Shown one piece after another: positions 1 through 6,011 of a DNA stretch of 7,540 bases (the first letter of the stretch is position 1; every line of letters begins with the position of its first letter). The stretch comes from Elusimicrobiota bacterium. Lineage in GTDB: Bacteria; Elusimicrobiota; Endomicrobiia; Endomicrobiales; Endomicrobiaceae. Both the position numbers and the translations under genes were made by a program. The stretch spans positions 1 through 7,540 of the forward strand of contig JAITCX010000234.1 of NCBI GenBank assembly GCA_031282945.1, read 5' to 3'. Under the pieces are notes generated by a model. The model searched no databases and was not told the DNA's origin. It worked only from the letters and a program-made list of their open reading frames with translations.

Positions 1-7
1 CCTGGGT

Positions 8-42
8 GAGGGCAAGCGAAACTTCCAGTTTCACTTGCCCTC
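8..42 (-). terminator. Strong hairpin at the left edge (terminator or REP-like element)
   Basis: Two 16-base arms (8-23 and 27-42) are reverse complements with one difference, separated by only 3 bases. In a minus-strand transcript the differing position becomes a G-U wobble, so the stem pairs along all 16 positions; in a plus-strand transcript it is a C-A mismatch. This favours a role in minus-strand RNA, the direction of every gene here. No T-run can be assessed because the window ends 7 bases further on. It could be a transcription terminator, an RNA-stabilising hairpin or a dispersed repetitive palindrome. Confidence 0.45.
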
Positions 43-45
43 TTG

Positions 46-267
46 GCGAAAAAAATTTCTCGCATAGACAGGCGCTTTGCCGCTTACGCTAGGCTAAAAA
101 ATAAAAAGAGCGCAGGCGAGAGTAAGACACGACAACAAGAAAGACAACAACAAACAATAATGTCATCAGTTGCGAAAAAATTTCTCGCATAGCAGCGCTT
201 ACGCTTCGCTACGCCGCAAAACCAAAAGAGCGCGGGAAAAAGTACGACACAACAACGACAAAGACAG
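46..267. repeat. Duplicated composite repeat, two diverged copies of about 100 bases
   Basis: Copy A spans about 46-147 and copy B about 172-267. Each opens with a near-identical block (46-67 and 172-192, differing by one A in an A-run) that is itself an imperfect palindrome bounded by GCGA and TCGC. Each continues with a diverged GC-richer part built from gcgctt/acgct words, then a shared AGAGCGC word (107-113 and 227-233), and ends in one 22-base unit starting GACAC (126-147 and 246-267). A 24-base linker (148-171) separates them. The fixed order of blocks indicates a tandem duplication that has since drifted. No protein coding is evident. Confidence 0.6.
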
Positions 268-330
268 GACACAACAACAAAAACAAGACACAGCAACAAC
301 AAAGACAAGACATAACAACGACAAAAACAA
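246..330. repeat. 22-base tandem repeat array with a T-free strand
   Basis: Four units run head to tail: 246-267 (22 bases), 268-286 (19 bases, a 3-base deletion), 287-308 (22) and 309-330 (22). Each begins GACA[CT]A and continues with CAACAAC/CGACAAAGACA-like sequence. A fifth isolated unit is at 126-147. The plus strand has no T from 244 to 312, so a minus-strand transcript would be U-rich and free of A. Minus-strand reading frames here give Cys/Leu/Val/Phe-rich low-complexity peptides, but a 22-base period shifts the frame at each unit, which argues against coding. It is best seen as a minisatellite-like intergenic repeat. Confidence 0.65.
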
Positions 331-423
331 AAAGCAATTCTTTTTTTAAAGAACAGCAAAATTTTATTGCCCCACCCTCATCTCTTAACAACTCTCGTCC
401 CAAAGCTATATAAATTTAGAAAA
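331..423. other. Intergenic spacer between the repeat array and the gldA terminator
   Basis: No gene, RNA or clear site was found. The minus strand carries an open frame that runs from here into the repeat array, with no ribosome binding site and low-complexity output; I do not regard it as a gene. Confidence 0.5.
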
Positions 424-452
424 CCGCGGCGTTGATTTAATCAATGCCGCGG
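424..452 (-). terminator. Intrinsic terminator-like hairpin after gldA
   Basis: A 12-base GC-rich stem (424-435 and 441-452, CCGCGGC at its base) with a 5-base loop lies 40 bases beyond the gldA stop. On the minus strand it is followed by TTTTCTAAATTTATATA, a broken U tract. One pair is mismatched on the minus strand (A-C) and would be G-U on the plus strand. Position and shape fit the end of the psd-pssA-leuA-gldA transcript. Confidence 0.55.
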
Positions 453-492
453 CCGCTTTAAATATTAGATCTACTAAAAATTAACGCCTACC

Positions 493-1596
493 TTAGCAAC
501 ATTCAAAATTCTTTCCAAGCGCGTCAGCCGCTAGCAATGCCGCATAAACATCCTCGGGCGTTACAGGATAATAAAGCGAATTGATCGGCTCGCCCGGACT
601 GCAGGCTATTTTTGCAACCTCGCACAATTGTTTCGGATCAATTTCTTTTACTCCCAAATCAGCAAAAGTTGTCGGCAAACCAACTAATTTGCAAAAGTAA
701 ATTACCTCATCAATTAAATCTGATTCGGCATTTTCTAAAACCAATTGCGTAATCGTGCCAAAAGCAACTTTTTCGCCATGATAAAATTTATGCGTCTCGG
801 CAATCGCTGTCAAACCATTATGCACCGAATGAGCCGCCGCAAGACCGCCGCTCTCAAAACCAATGCCCGATAAATAAGTATTCGCCTCTATAATATCCTC
901 AACAGCCTGCGTGCATACCCCGCGCTCCACAGCAAGCTTTGCAGAATGACCGCTCTCAAGCAAAGTTTCATAACAAAGCTTTGCCAAAGCAAGAGCGCTC
1001 TTTGTAATTTTTCCGCCAAAACAATTTGACGCCGTCGCAGGCGAATTATACGCCGAGAGAGCTTCAAAATACGTAGCTAAAGCATCCCCCATCCCAGAAA
1101 CCAAAAGCCTCGCTGGAGCTTTGCTGATAATTGCAGAATCCATTAAAACAATATTTGGACTTTCTTTTGTAAACAAATACTTTTCAAAAACGCCGTCATC
1201 GCTGTAAATAACCGATAGAGCGCTGCAAGGCGCATCCGTTGAGGCAATCGTTGGAACAATCACAACAGGCTTGGACAAATAATCCCCAACAGCTTTTGCC
1301 GTGTCCAAAATTTTCCCGCCGCCGACAGCGACAATATAATCGCTTGCATTTTTTTCAAATGCCGCCTTAACGCGTTCAATTTCCGCATTGGAACATTCGC
1401 CGTTAAAAATTTCGTAAACGACTTTCGCCCCAACGCTTTTCATGCTCTCATCAATGATTTTTCCAAAACGCTCTTTACCGTTTTTGCTGATCAATAAATA
1501 TGCATTTTTTCCAAACTTGCTAGCATATTTTCCCAAATTTTGCAGCTCGTTTTTTCCTTGAATATACCGAGCCGGGCCTCCAATAATACGTGCCAT
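493..1596 (-). CDS. gldA: Glycerol dehydrogenase, NAD-dependent (iron-containing alcohol dehydrogenase family)
   Basis: Predicted cytosolic enzyme oxidising glycerol to dihydroxyacetone with NAD+; family members also act on 1,2-propanediol and similar diols. At 367 residues it matches the usual length of bacterial GldA. Visible features are an N-terminal Rossmann-like half with the GGGK (92-95) nucleotide-binding loop followed by LDTAKA, the PTIASTDAPCSALSVIY segment (115-131) around the active site, and metal ligands Asp171 (GMGDA), His256 (AAHSVHNG) and His273 (FYHGEKVAFG). These correspond to the Asp/His/His zinc site of characterised glycerol dehydrogenases. The ATG at 1594-1596 has a near-perfect AAGGAGG (1603-1609) 6 bases upstream. 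It lies 35 bases after leuA, so it is probably the last gene of the operon, and a hairpin follows its TAA stop. No functional link to leucine or lipid synthesis is obvious, although glycerol metabolism feeds the phospholipid backbone. Confidence 0.93.
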   Translation of the reverse strand: MARIIGGPARYIQGKNELQNLGKYASKFGKNAYLLISKNGKERFGKIIDESMKSVGAKVVYEIFNGECSNAEIERVKAAFEKNASDYIVAVGGGKILDTAKAVGDYLSKPVVIVPTIASTDAPCSALSVIYSDDGVFEKYLFTKESPNIVLMDSAIISKAPARLLVSGMGDALATYFEALSAYNSPATASNCFGGKITKSALALAKLCYETLLESGHSAKLAVERGVCTQAVEDIIEANTYLSGIGFESGGLAAAHSVHNGLTAIAETHKFYHGEKVAFGTITQLVLENAESDLIDEVIYFCKLVGLPTTFADLGVKEIDPKQLCEVAKIACSPGEPINSLYYPVTPEDVYAALLAADALGKNFECC

Positions 1597-1631
1597 AAAC
1601 TGCCTCCTTGTTAAAGTTTAAAATAATAAAA

Positions 1632-3188
1632 TTACTGCTTTGCAGATCTTTTATTTTCTAACGTTTTTTGCTCAAAACTTATGGCTTTATTTATAGCTTG
1701 CATGTAAGCCTTAACGCTTGCTTCAACTATATCTGTAGACGTTCCCCTTCCCATAAAAATGCTGCCCGCATATTCCGCTTTAAGCGTCACCTCGCCAAGC
1801 GCATCCACGCCCGAAGAAACAGCCTTCAAATTAAAACTCGTCAGCTTTATATCCATTTTTGTAATTTTATCTATCGCCCTAAAAGTTGCATCAACGGGTC
1901 CCGTGCCGCAAGCGGCCTCTTGCAAAATTTGAGTCTTGCCGTCTTTTGCGCTGGACACTCTCACTGTGGCGGTTGGAATAGTGGCGGTTCCTGAGGAAGC
2001 GCTTTGATAATCCAAATGATAAATTTCTTTTTGGCTCTCAACATTTTCTTCAATCAATGCCATAATATCATCGTCAAAAATTACTTTCTTTTTATCAGCT
2101 AAAACCTTAAAGCGTTCAAACAATTCCTGCATATTTTTTTCAGGCAGTTTATAGCCCAGCGATTTTATCCTATTAAAAAATGCATGCCTGCCCGAATGCT
2201 TGCCAAGCACCAAAGAACTCTCCGGCACGCCCACATCCTGCGGCCGCATAATTTCATAAGTGCTTCTATCTTTGAGTACGCCGTCTTGATGCACGCCCGA
2301 CTCATGCGCAAAAGCGTTTGCCCCCACAATCGCTTTATTGACTTGCACATTTATGCCCGTTAAGCCCGACACCAATTTGCTAGTTTTATAAATTTCTTTT
2401 GTATTTATATTGTGGGATACATTATAATAATGCGGCCTAATATTTATGGCCATAGCTATTTCCTCAAGGGCGGCATTTCCCGCTCTCTCGCCAATGCCGT
2501 TTACTGTGCATTCAATCTGCCTTGCGCCGTTTTCAATTGCCGCCAAAGAATTCGCAACGGCAAGCCCAAGATCATTGTGGCAATGCACGCTAATTACAGC
2601 CTTAGAAATATTTGGAACAGTTTTCATCACCTGCGCAATTTTTTGACCAAATTCTAAAGGCATCGTGTAGCCGACGGTATCGGGAATATTTATAGTGGTA
2701 GCTCCCGCGTCAATTGCCGCTTCAACAACTTTACATAAATAATCCATGTCCGAACGACCCGCATCCTCGGCGCTAAATTCAATATCCTTGCACAAAGTTT
2801 TTGCATATTTTACAGCTTTAACCGCCATCTCCAAAACTTGAGACCGCGTTTTGTTTAACTTTTTTTCTATATGCAAATCAGAGGTGGAAAGGAAAATATG
2901 TATCCTCGGTTTTTTGGCGCATTTAACCGCCCCCCAAACAGCGTCTATATCTTTTTTATCAGCTCTAGCAAGCCCGGCAACTGTAGTTTTCTTTAACTTT
3001 TTTGCAATTTCATGGACAGCTTCAAAATCGCCCGGACTTGAAATTGGAAATCCCGCTTCTATCACATCCACACCCAAAACTTCAAGCTGCGATGCAACAA
3101 GTAATTTTTCTTTTAAGTTCATGCTGGCTCCGGGGGATTGTTCTCCGTCGCGTAAAGTTGTATCAAAAAATAAAATCTTATCTTTCAT
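1632..3188 (-). CDS. leuA: 2-isopropylmalate synthase
   Basis: Predicted first committed enzyme of leucine synthesis, condensing acetyl-CoA with 2-oxoisovalerate to 2-isopropylmalate in the cytosol. The 518 residues match the long bacterial form. The N-terminal TIM barrel carries the DTTLRDGEQSPG signature (9-20, catalytic Arg13 and metal-binding Asp14), the HCHND metal motif (His202, His204), GIGERAGNA (231-239) and SGVHQDG (297-303). Residues of about 365-510 form the C-terminal LeuA regulatory domain, which binds leucine for feedback inhibition in studied enzymes, with the typical GTGPVDA stretch (428-434). The complete signature and full C-terminal domain favour LeuA over homocitrate or citramalate synthase. 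The ATG (3186-3188) lies inside the end of pssA (11-base overlap) with AGGGG (3194-3198) 5 bases upstream, implying translational coupling. No T-box, leader peptide or attenuator is seen at its own start. Confidence 0.95.
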   Translation of the reverse strand: MKDKILFFDTTLRDGEQSPGASMNLKEKLLVASQLEVLGVDVIEAGFPISSPGDFEAVHEIAKKLKKTTVAGLARADKKDIDAVWGAVKCAKKPRIHIFLSTSDLHIEKKLNKTRSQVLEMAVKAVKYAKTLCKDIEFSAEDAGRSDMDYLCKVVEAAIDAGATTINIPDTVGYTMPLEFGQKIAQVMKTVPNISKAVISVHCHNDLGLAVANSLAAIENGARQIECTVNGIGERAGNAALEEIAMAINIRPHYYNVSHNINTKEIYKTSKLVSGLTGINVQVNKAIVGANAFAHESGVHQDGVLKDRSTYEIMRPQDVGVPESSLVLGKHSGRHAFFNRIKSLGYKLPEKNMQELFERFKVLADKKKVIFDDDIMALIEENVESQKEIYHLDYQSASSGTATIPTATVRVSSAKDGKTQILQEAACGTGPVDATFRAIDKITKMDIKLTSFNLKAVSSGVDALGEVTLKAEYAGSIFMGRGTSTDIVEASVKAYMQAINKAISFEQKTLENKRSAKQ

Positions 3189-3984
3189 CTTCGCCCCTTT
3201 TTTCTCTCACTTTATTGAGAGAAATTTTTGTAACTCTAAAAAAGTATGCAAGCAGTCCAGAAATTGCATATCCAAAAAATATTATGAAAAACATGTTTTG
3301 CGGAAAAACCGCAATTAGAAAAATTATAAAAATTAACAAAATAATAAATCTCAAAGTTTTAGGTTTTGCCAAGCTAACTTTTTTAAAAGAAAAATACGGC
3401 AAAGTTGAAACCATAAGCAATCCTAAAGCGACAACAATAAACGGCATTATTTCAAAAATCCAAGGCATCGCCTTTACTAAAATTGGAATTGTTTTAAAAG
3501 TTGTAATGCCCTGATGGCTGTTGATGTAAAAAATCTTATAACTTAAAACAAAAGAAATTAAAACGCCCGCTGAAGCCGGCGTAGGCAAACCCGAGAAATG
3601 CGCATGCACTTGCCCGTCCTGAGCGATAACATTAAACTTTGCCAATCTCAAAGCCGCGCATAAAACAAATAATACCGCAACGGCCATCCCCAACTTTCCC
3701 TTATCCGTCAAAGCAAATAAATAAATCATCACAGCGGGGGCAATTCCAAAAGAAACTAAATCGCTTAAAGAATCTATCTGCACGCCGAATTCGCTGGTCG
3801 TTTTTGTAAGCCTTGCAATTCTGCCGTCCAATACATCGCAAACTATAGCCAAAACTAAAAACCAAGCGGCTTGCGAAAAATCCGCTCTAATGCTTGCCAA
3901 CATAGACAAAAAACCAAACGCCATATTGGCGCATGTAAAAAGCGTTGGAATAACGTATATTCCTCTTTTAAGAGTTTTATTCAT
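3178..3984 (-). CDS. pssA: CDP-diacylglycerol-serine O-phosphatidyltransferase (phosphatidylserine synthase)
   Basis: Predicted integral membrane enzyme joining CDP-diacylglycerol and L-serine into phosphatidylserine, the substrate of the adjacent Psd. It belongs to the CDP-alcohol phosphatidyltransferase family: the full D-x2-D-G-x2-A-R-x8-G-x3-D-x3-D signature is present as Asp50, Asp53, Gly54, Ala57, Arg58, Gly67, Asp71 and Asp75. Several hydrophobic segments follow (about 76-94, 98-117, 135-150, 178-198, 211-229 and 231-248), and the C-terminus is basic. The 268 residues fit the membrane-type (Bacillus/PssA) synthase rather than the E. coli phospholipase-D-like enzyme. The neighbour encoding Psd supports serine over glycerol-phosphate or inositol as acceptor. 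The start codon follows the psd TAA with no gap; a GGAG (3996-3999) lies 11 bases upstream, inside psd, so reinitiation is likely. Confidence 0.93.
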   Translation of the reverse strand: MNKTLKRGIYVIPTLFTCANMAFGFLSMLASIRADFSQAAWFLVLAIVCDVLDGRIARLTKTTSEFGVQIDSLSDLVSFGIAPAVMIYLFALTDKGKLGMAVAVLFVLCAALRLAKFNVIAQDGQVHAHFSGLPTPASAGVLISFVLSYKIFYINSHQGITTFKTIPILVKAMPWIFEIMPFIVVALGLLMVSTLPYFSFKKVSLAKPKTLRFIILLIFIIFLIAVFPQNMFFIIFFGYAISGLLAYFFRVTKISLNKVREKRGEDER

Positions 3985-4602
3985 TTATTTTATTTCTCCA
4001 ATAATGCTTATGCCCGATACAACCCTCTCGCCCTTTTTAATTTTCACTTCAATATTTTTAGGAAAGAGTATGTCAACTTGAGAACTAAATTTTATCACTC
4101 CAATTTTATCGCCTGCTTTCAGCTCATCTCCCGCCTCAACCCAAGCCACGCAGCGCCTTGCTAAAATTCCAGCGATTTGCTTTACAATAAAAGTTGCCTT
4201 ATCGTTTTTTATGGTAATGATATTTTGTTCATTTTCAACATGGGCTTTTGGATCCATAGCTTTCAAAAATTTACCATTTAGATGTTTAACGCTTATCACT
4301 TGACCCGCAACAGGAGACCTTTGCAAATGCACATCAAATACCGACAGAAACACTCTGACAATTTTAAACTCTTCGTTTTCCTCAACTGCCAAAACTTTCC
4401 CATTGCAAGGCGATAGAACTAAATTTTTCCCCTGCGTAATGCTTACTTTTGGATCTCTAAAAAAATATATACAAAACGCTCCAAACAAAATTAGCAATGT
4501 TCCAAATATTAGAGAAAAATAACCTAGCGGCAAAATCAATAAAACAATTCCCAAAATTAAACCAATAGCAATAAATGGATAGCCTTCTTTAACAATTGAC
4601 AT
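3985..4602 (-). CDS. psd: Phosphatidylserine decarboxylase proenzyme, short type
   Basis: Predicted membrane-associated pyruvoyl enzyme converting phosphatidylserine to phosphatidylethanolamine, the second step after PssA. From the chosen ATG it has 205 residues, typical of the short Psd class. Two membrane segments (about 9-27 and 29-47) precede FFRDP (47-51). SPCNGKV (64-70), the FDVHLQRSP segment (89-97, Asp90 and His92) and the NGKF...HVENEQN stretch (109-127) match the family. The self-cleavage region reads KFSSQVDILFP (171-181), where relatives normally have F-G-S-R-V-D. The serine that would become the pyruvoyl group (Ser174) is kept but the preceding Gly is Ser173. Cleavage would give a beta chain of 173 and an alpha chain of 32 residues. 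A longer frame from a TTG at 4635 is possible but unlikely, because GGAGGT (4607-4612) sits 4 bases before the ATG at 4602. Confidence 0.9.
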   Translation of the reverse strand: MSIVKEGYPFIAIGLILGIVLLILPLGYFSLIFGTLLILFGAFCIYFFRDPKVSITQGKNLVLSPCNGKVLAVEENEEFKIVRVFLSVFDVHLQRSPVAGQVISVKHLNGKFLKAMDPKAHVENEQNIITIKNDKATFIVKQIAGILARRCVAWVEAGDELKAGDKIGVIKFSSQVDILFPKNIEVKIKKGERVVSGISIIGEIK

Positions 4603-4606
4603 TTTG

Positions 4607-4612
4607 ACCTCC
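4607..4612 (-). promoter_or_regulatory. Ribosome binding site that fixes the psd start
   Basis: GGAGGT on the minus strand lies 4 bases upstream of the ATG at 4600-4602. The alternative in-frame TTG at 4633-4635 has no comparable site, and it falls inside the predicted promoter region. Confidence 0.7.
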
Positions 4613-4632
4613 GTAAAATAATACGCCAAAAA

Positions 4633-4664
4633 CAAACTTTAGCCAGCTAATGCTAGTTTGTTAA
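4633..4664 (-). promoter_or_regulatory. Candidate psd operon promoter with overlapping inverted repeat
   Basis: On the minus strand TTAACA (4659-4664; 5 of 6 matches to the sigma-70 -35 box) and TAAAGT (4636-4641; 4 of 6 to the -10 box) are exactly 17 bases apart. They would start RNA near 4629, about 26 bases before the psd ATG. An inverted repeat covers the same place: CAAACT (4633-4638) and AGTTTG (4655-4660), extended by AGC/GCT (4641-4643 and 4652-4654) around an 8-base centre. This could be an operator or chance; the match was made by eye. Confidence 0.35.
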
Positions 4665-5074
4665 ACTTTGCAGTAAGTATTTTTTGAATGCTTAATAGTG
4701 TATCAATTTATTAATTTATTTAAAAGTTGAAAAACCCCGCATGAATTCAACCTGCTGGCGCGGCGGCGCCAAGAACTAGTAAAACTGAAAATCAAGAAAA
4801 ATTATAAGCAAAAGCGCCGCCTGAAAACGCAACCGCCTTAATTAAAAAAAATTAGAAACTTCTAAAAATATAATTGAAAAATACAGCGCGAATTGTTGAT
4901 TTTTTTGGGCGGGAATTTGAAATTGATCTTGGACGAGGACATCTTATGAAAAAACTATTTGAACAAAACTTAGAAAAATTAAGAGGCAAAGATATTTTAA
5001 ATGCGATAAAAATTTGGACATTTAGGGGGTGGGAAATTCATTTTATAATTTTGATGCCTTAATTTAATGTTTCT
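4665..5074. other. Intergenic region between the two gene blocks
   Basis: This holds no confident gene. A GC-rich patch at 4756-4771 forms a 6-base stem (TGGCGC/GCGCCA) with a 4-base loop. Part of it (4762-4769) is also the reverse complement of 4814-4821. A weaker dyad, GTTGAA (4726-4731) and TTCAAC (4746-4751), is followed on the minus strand by TTTTAAAT and could terminate the 7237-5075 transcript, but its 14-base loop and short stem make this weak. A short plus-strand frame (4874-5062) is listed separately. No tRNA, riboswitch or rRNA feature was recognised. Confidence 0.4.
4874..5062 (+). CDS. Doubtful small ORF or gene remnant
   Basis: This 62-codon plus-strand frame is the only one outside the real genes with a protein-like composition. 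It starts at a TTG directly after an in-frame TAA and has no ribosome binding site there. An internal ATG at 4946 has GAGGA (4935-4939) 6 bases upstream and would give 38 residues. Residues 15-23 (FEIDLGRGH) loosely resemble the glycine-rich motif I of class I methyltransferases such as TrmB. A full methyltransferase needs far more sequence, so at best this is a remnant. It opposes all neighbouring genes. I do not recognise the product, and it may be chance. Confidence 0.18.
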   Translation: MKNTARIVDFFGREFEIDLGRGHLMKKLFEQNLEKLRGKDILNAIKIWTFRGWEIHFIILMP

Positions 5075-5989
5075 CTAAAAACCCCAATTTGTTATTCTCA
5101 CTTTCTCCATATCTTTTGACAATTGAGCATTTGGAATTACCACTTCTATCTCTACACTAATATCCTTATTCCTAGGCAAATCTCTAGGAACCTGATATCT
5201 TAAAAGGTGTATTTCCGTACCCCAACTCGTCTCAGTGGGTGCAGCATAACTTTCCTGCAAAACTTTTTCGCCATCCTTAAAACTCAATTTTAAAAGAAAA
5301 TTTGTAGTCAATCGTTTATAATCCGTATTTAATGAGGTGAATATTATATCTATGTGATAAAGTCCTGGATATTTATTTATAAAGTTCATTTTATATTTGC
5401 CAACTTTTGAAATATTAAAATCCATTTCTTTAAAATCATTAAAGTCGGCAGGCATAAAAATATAATTCATCGTGACAAACCTTGTCCTAAAAGAAAGAAC
5501 TAAAATAATAATTATTATGAGGCCAATCGCCATAGGAAGTCTTGCGCGCTTATATTGTTTAAAAAAATATAAAAACACAAATGGTGTAGGAAAAATAATA
5601 GTCACATGTAGAAATAAAAATAAAATCAGTATCGCCATTAAATTAGGCACGATTATCATCATTATTATAAAAAGTCCCGCCATGCTAAACAAATATATAG
5701 CACGATTTTTTAAAGATTTAATAAATAATATAAAAAAGAAAAGTGATATTAAAATTAAAATAGCCGATTTTAAAAATGAAAATATAATTAAAATATTTGT
5801 TAAATACGGCATGTTTACCATAATAATTATTAAAAATCCCCCCATGCCAAATAGACATATAGCCGCTATTTTTAAAGATTTAATTTTGCCCTTAATAAAT
5901 AGTATAAAAAAGAAAATTGGTATTAAAACCAAAAAAAATATTATTGTAGCAAGAAAAATATTTTGCAATAAGTTCGCCGATATAATCAT
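5075..5989 (-). CDS. Hypothetical polytopic membrane protein with C-terminal extracytoplasmic domain
   Basis: I do not recognise this 304-residue protein. Residues 1-168 are almost wholly hydrophobic, with about six membrane segments. They contain an internal repeat: FFFILFIK followed by a basic turn, a LF.M.G segment and an I/M-rich helix occurs at 26-69 and 84-123, with a weaker third version at 137-167. Residues 170-304 form a soluble domain homologous to most of the upstream gene's product: shared motifs are MPADF (179-183), DFNIS (190-194), a G-K-V-L-x-E-S-Y-x-A-P stretch (240-251) and DISVEIEVVIPN (276-287). The ATG at 5987-5989 has TAGGA 7 bases upstream and lies 22 bases after the preceding gene, so they are probably co-transcribed. 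A role in the envelope is likely; the function is unknown. DNA here is clearly more AT-rich than in the psd-leuA block. Confidence 0.8.
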   Translation of the reverse strand: MIISANLLQNIFLATIIFFLVLIPIFFFILFIKGKIKSLKIAAICLFGMGGFLIIIMVNMPYLTNILIIFSFLKSAILILISLFFFILFIKSLKNRAIYLFSMAGLFIIMMIIVPNLMAILILFLFLHVTIIFPTPFVFLYFFKQYKRARLPMAIGLIIIIILVLSFRTRFVTMNYIFMPADFNDFKEMDFNISKVGKYKMNFINKYPGLYHIDIIFTSLNTDYKRLTTNFLLKLSFKDGEKVLQESYAAPTETSWGTEIHLLRYQVPRDLPRNKDISVEIEVVIPNAQLSKDMEKVRITNWGF

Positions 5990-6011
5990 TTACAATTCCT
6001 ACCCATTATCC

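Noticed and set aside
126..330. CRISPR-like array
   Set aside because: The 22-base units abut directly with no unique spacers between them, and no cas gene is present.
84..403. Two overlapping minus-strand frames (91 and 64 codons) rich in Cys, Leu, Val and Phe
   Set aside because: They read through the 22-base repeat array, whose period breaks the frame at each unit. They lack ribosome binding sites and give low-complexity products.
2165..2350. Second minus-strand frame inside leuA
   Set aside because: Out-of-frame shadow of the LeuA coding sequence.
1668..3514. Plus-strand frames opposite leuA and pssA (1668-1994, 2412-2657, 2446-2646, 2851-3318, 3002-3514)
   Set aside because: These are antisense shadows of strongly conserved enzymes, without ribosome binding sites or recognisable products.
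3871..4164. Plus-strand frames opposite the pssA/psd junction
   Set aside because: Antisense shadows; the minus-strand genes carry full family signatures.
4603..4635. Longer psd starting at TTG (216 residues)
   Set aside because: The ATG at 4602 has GGAGGT at correct spacing, while the extra 11 residues lie in the predicted promoter and leader.
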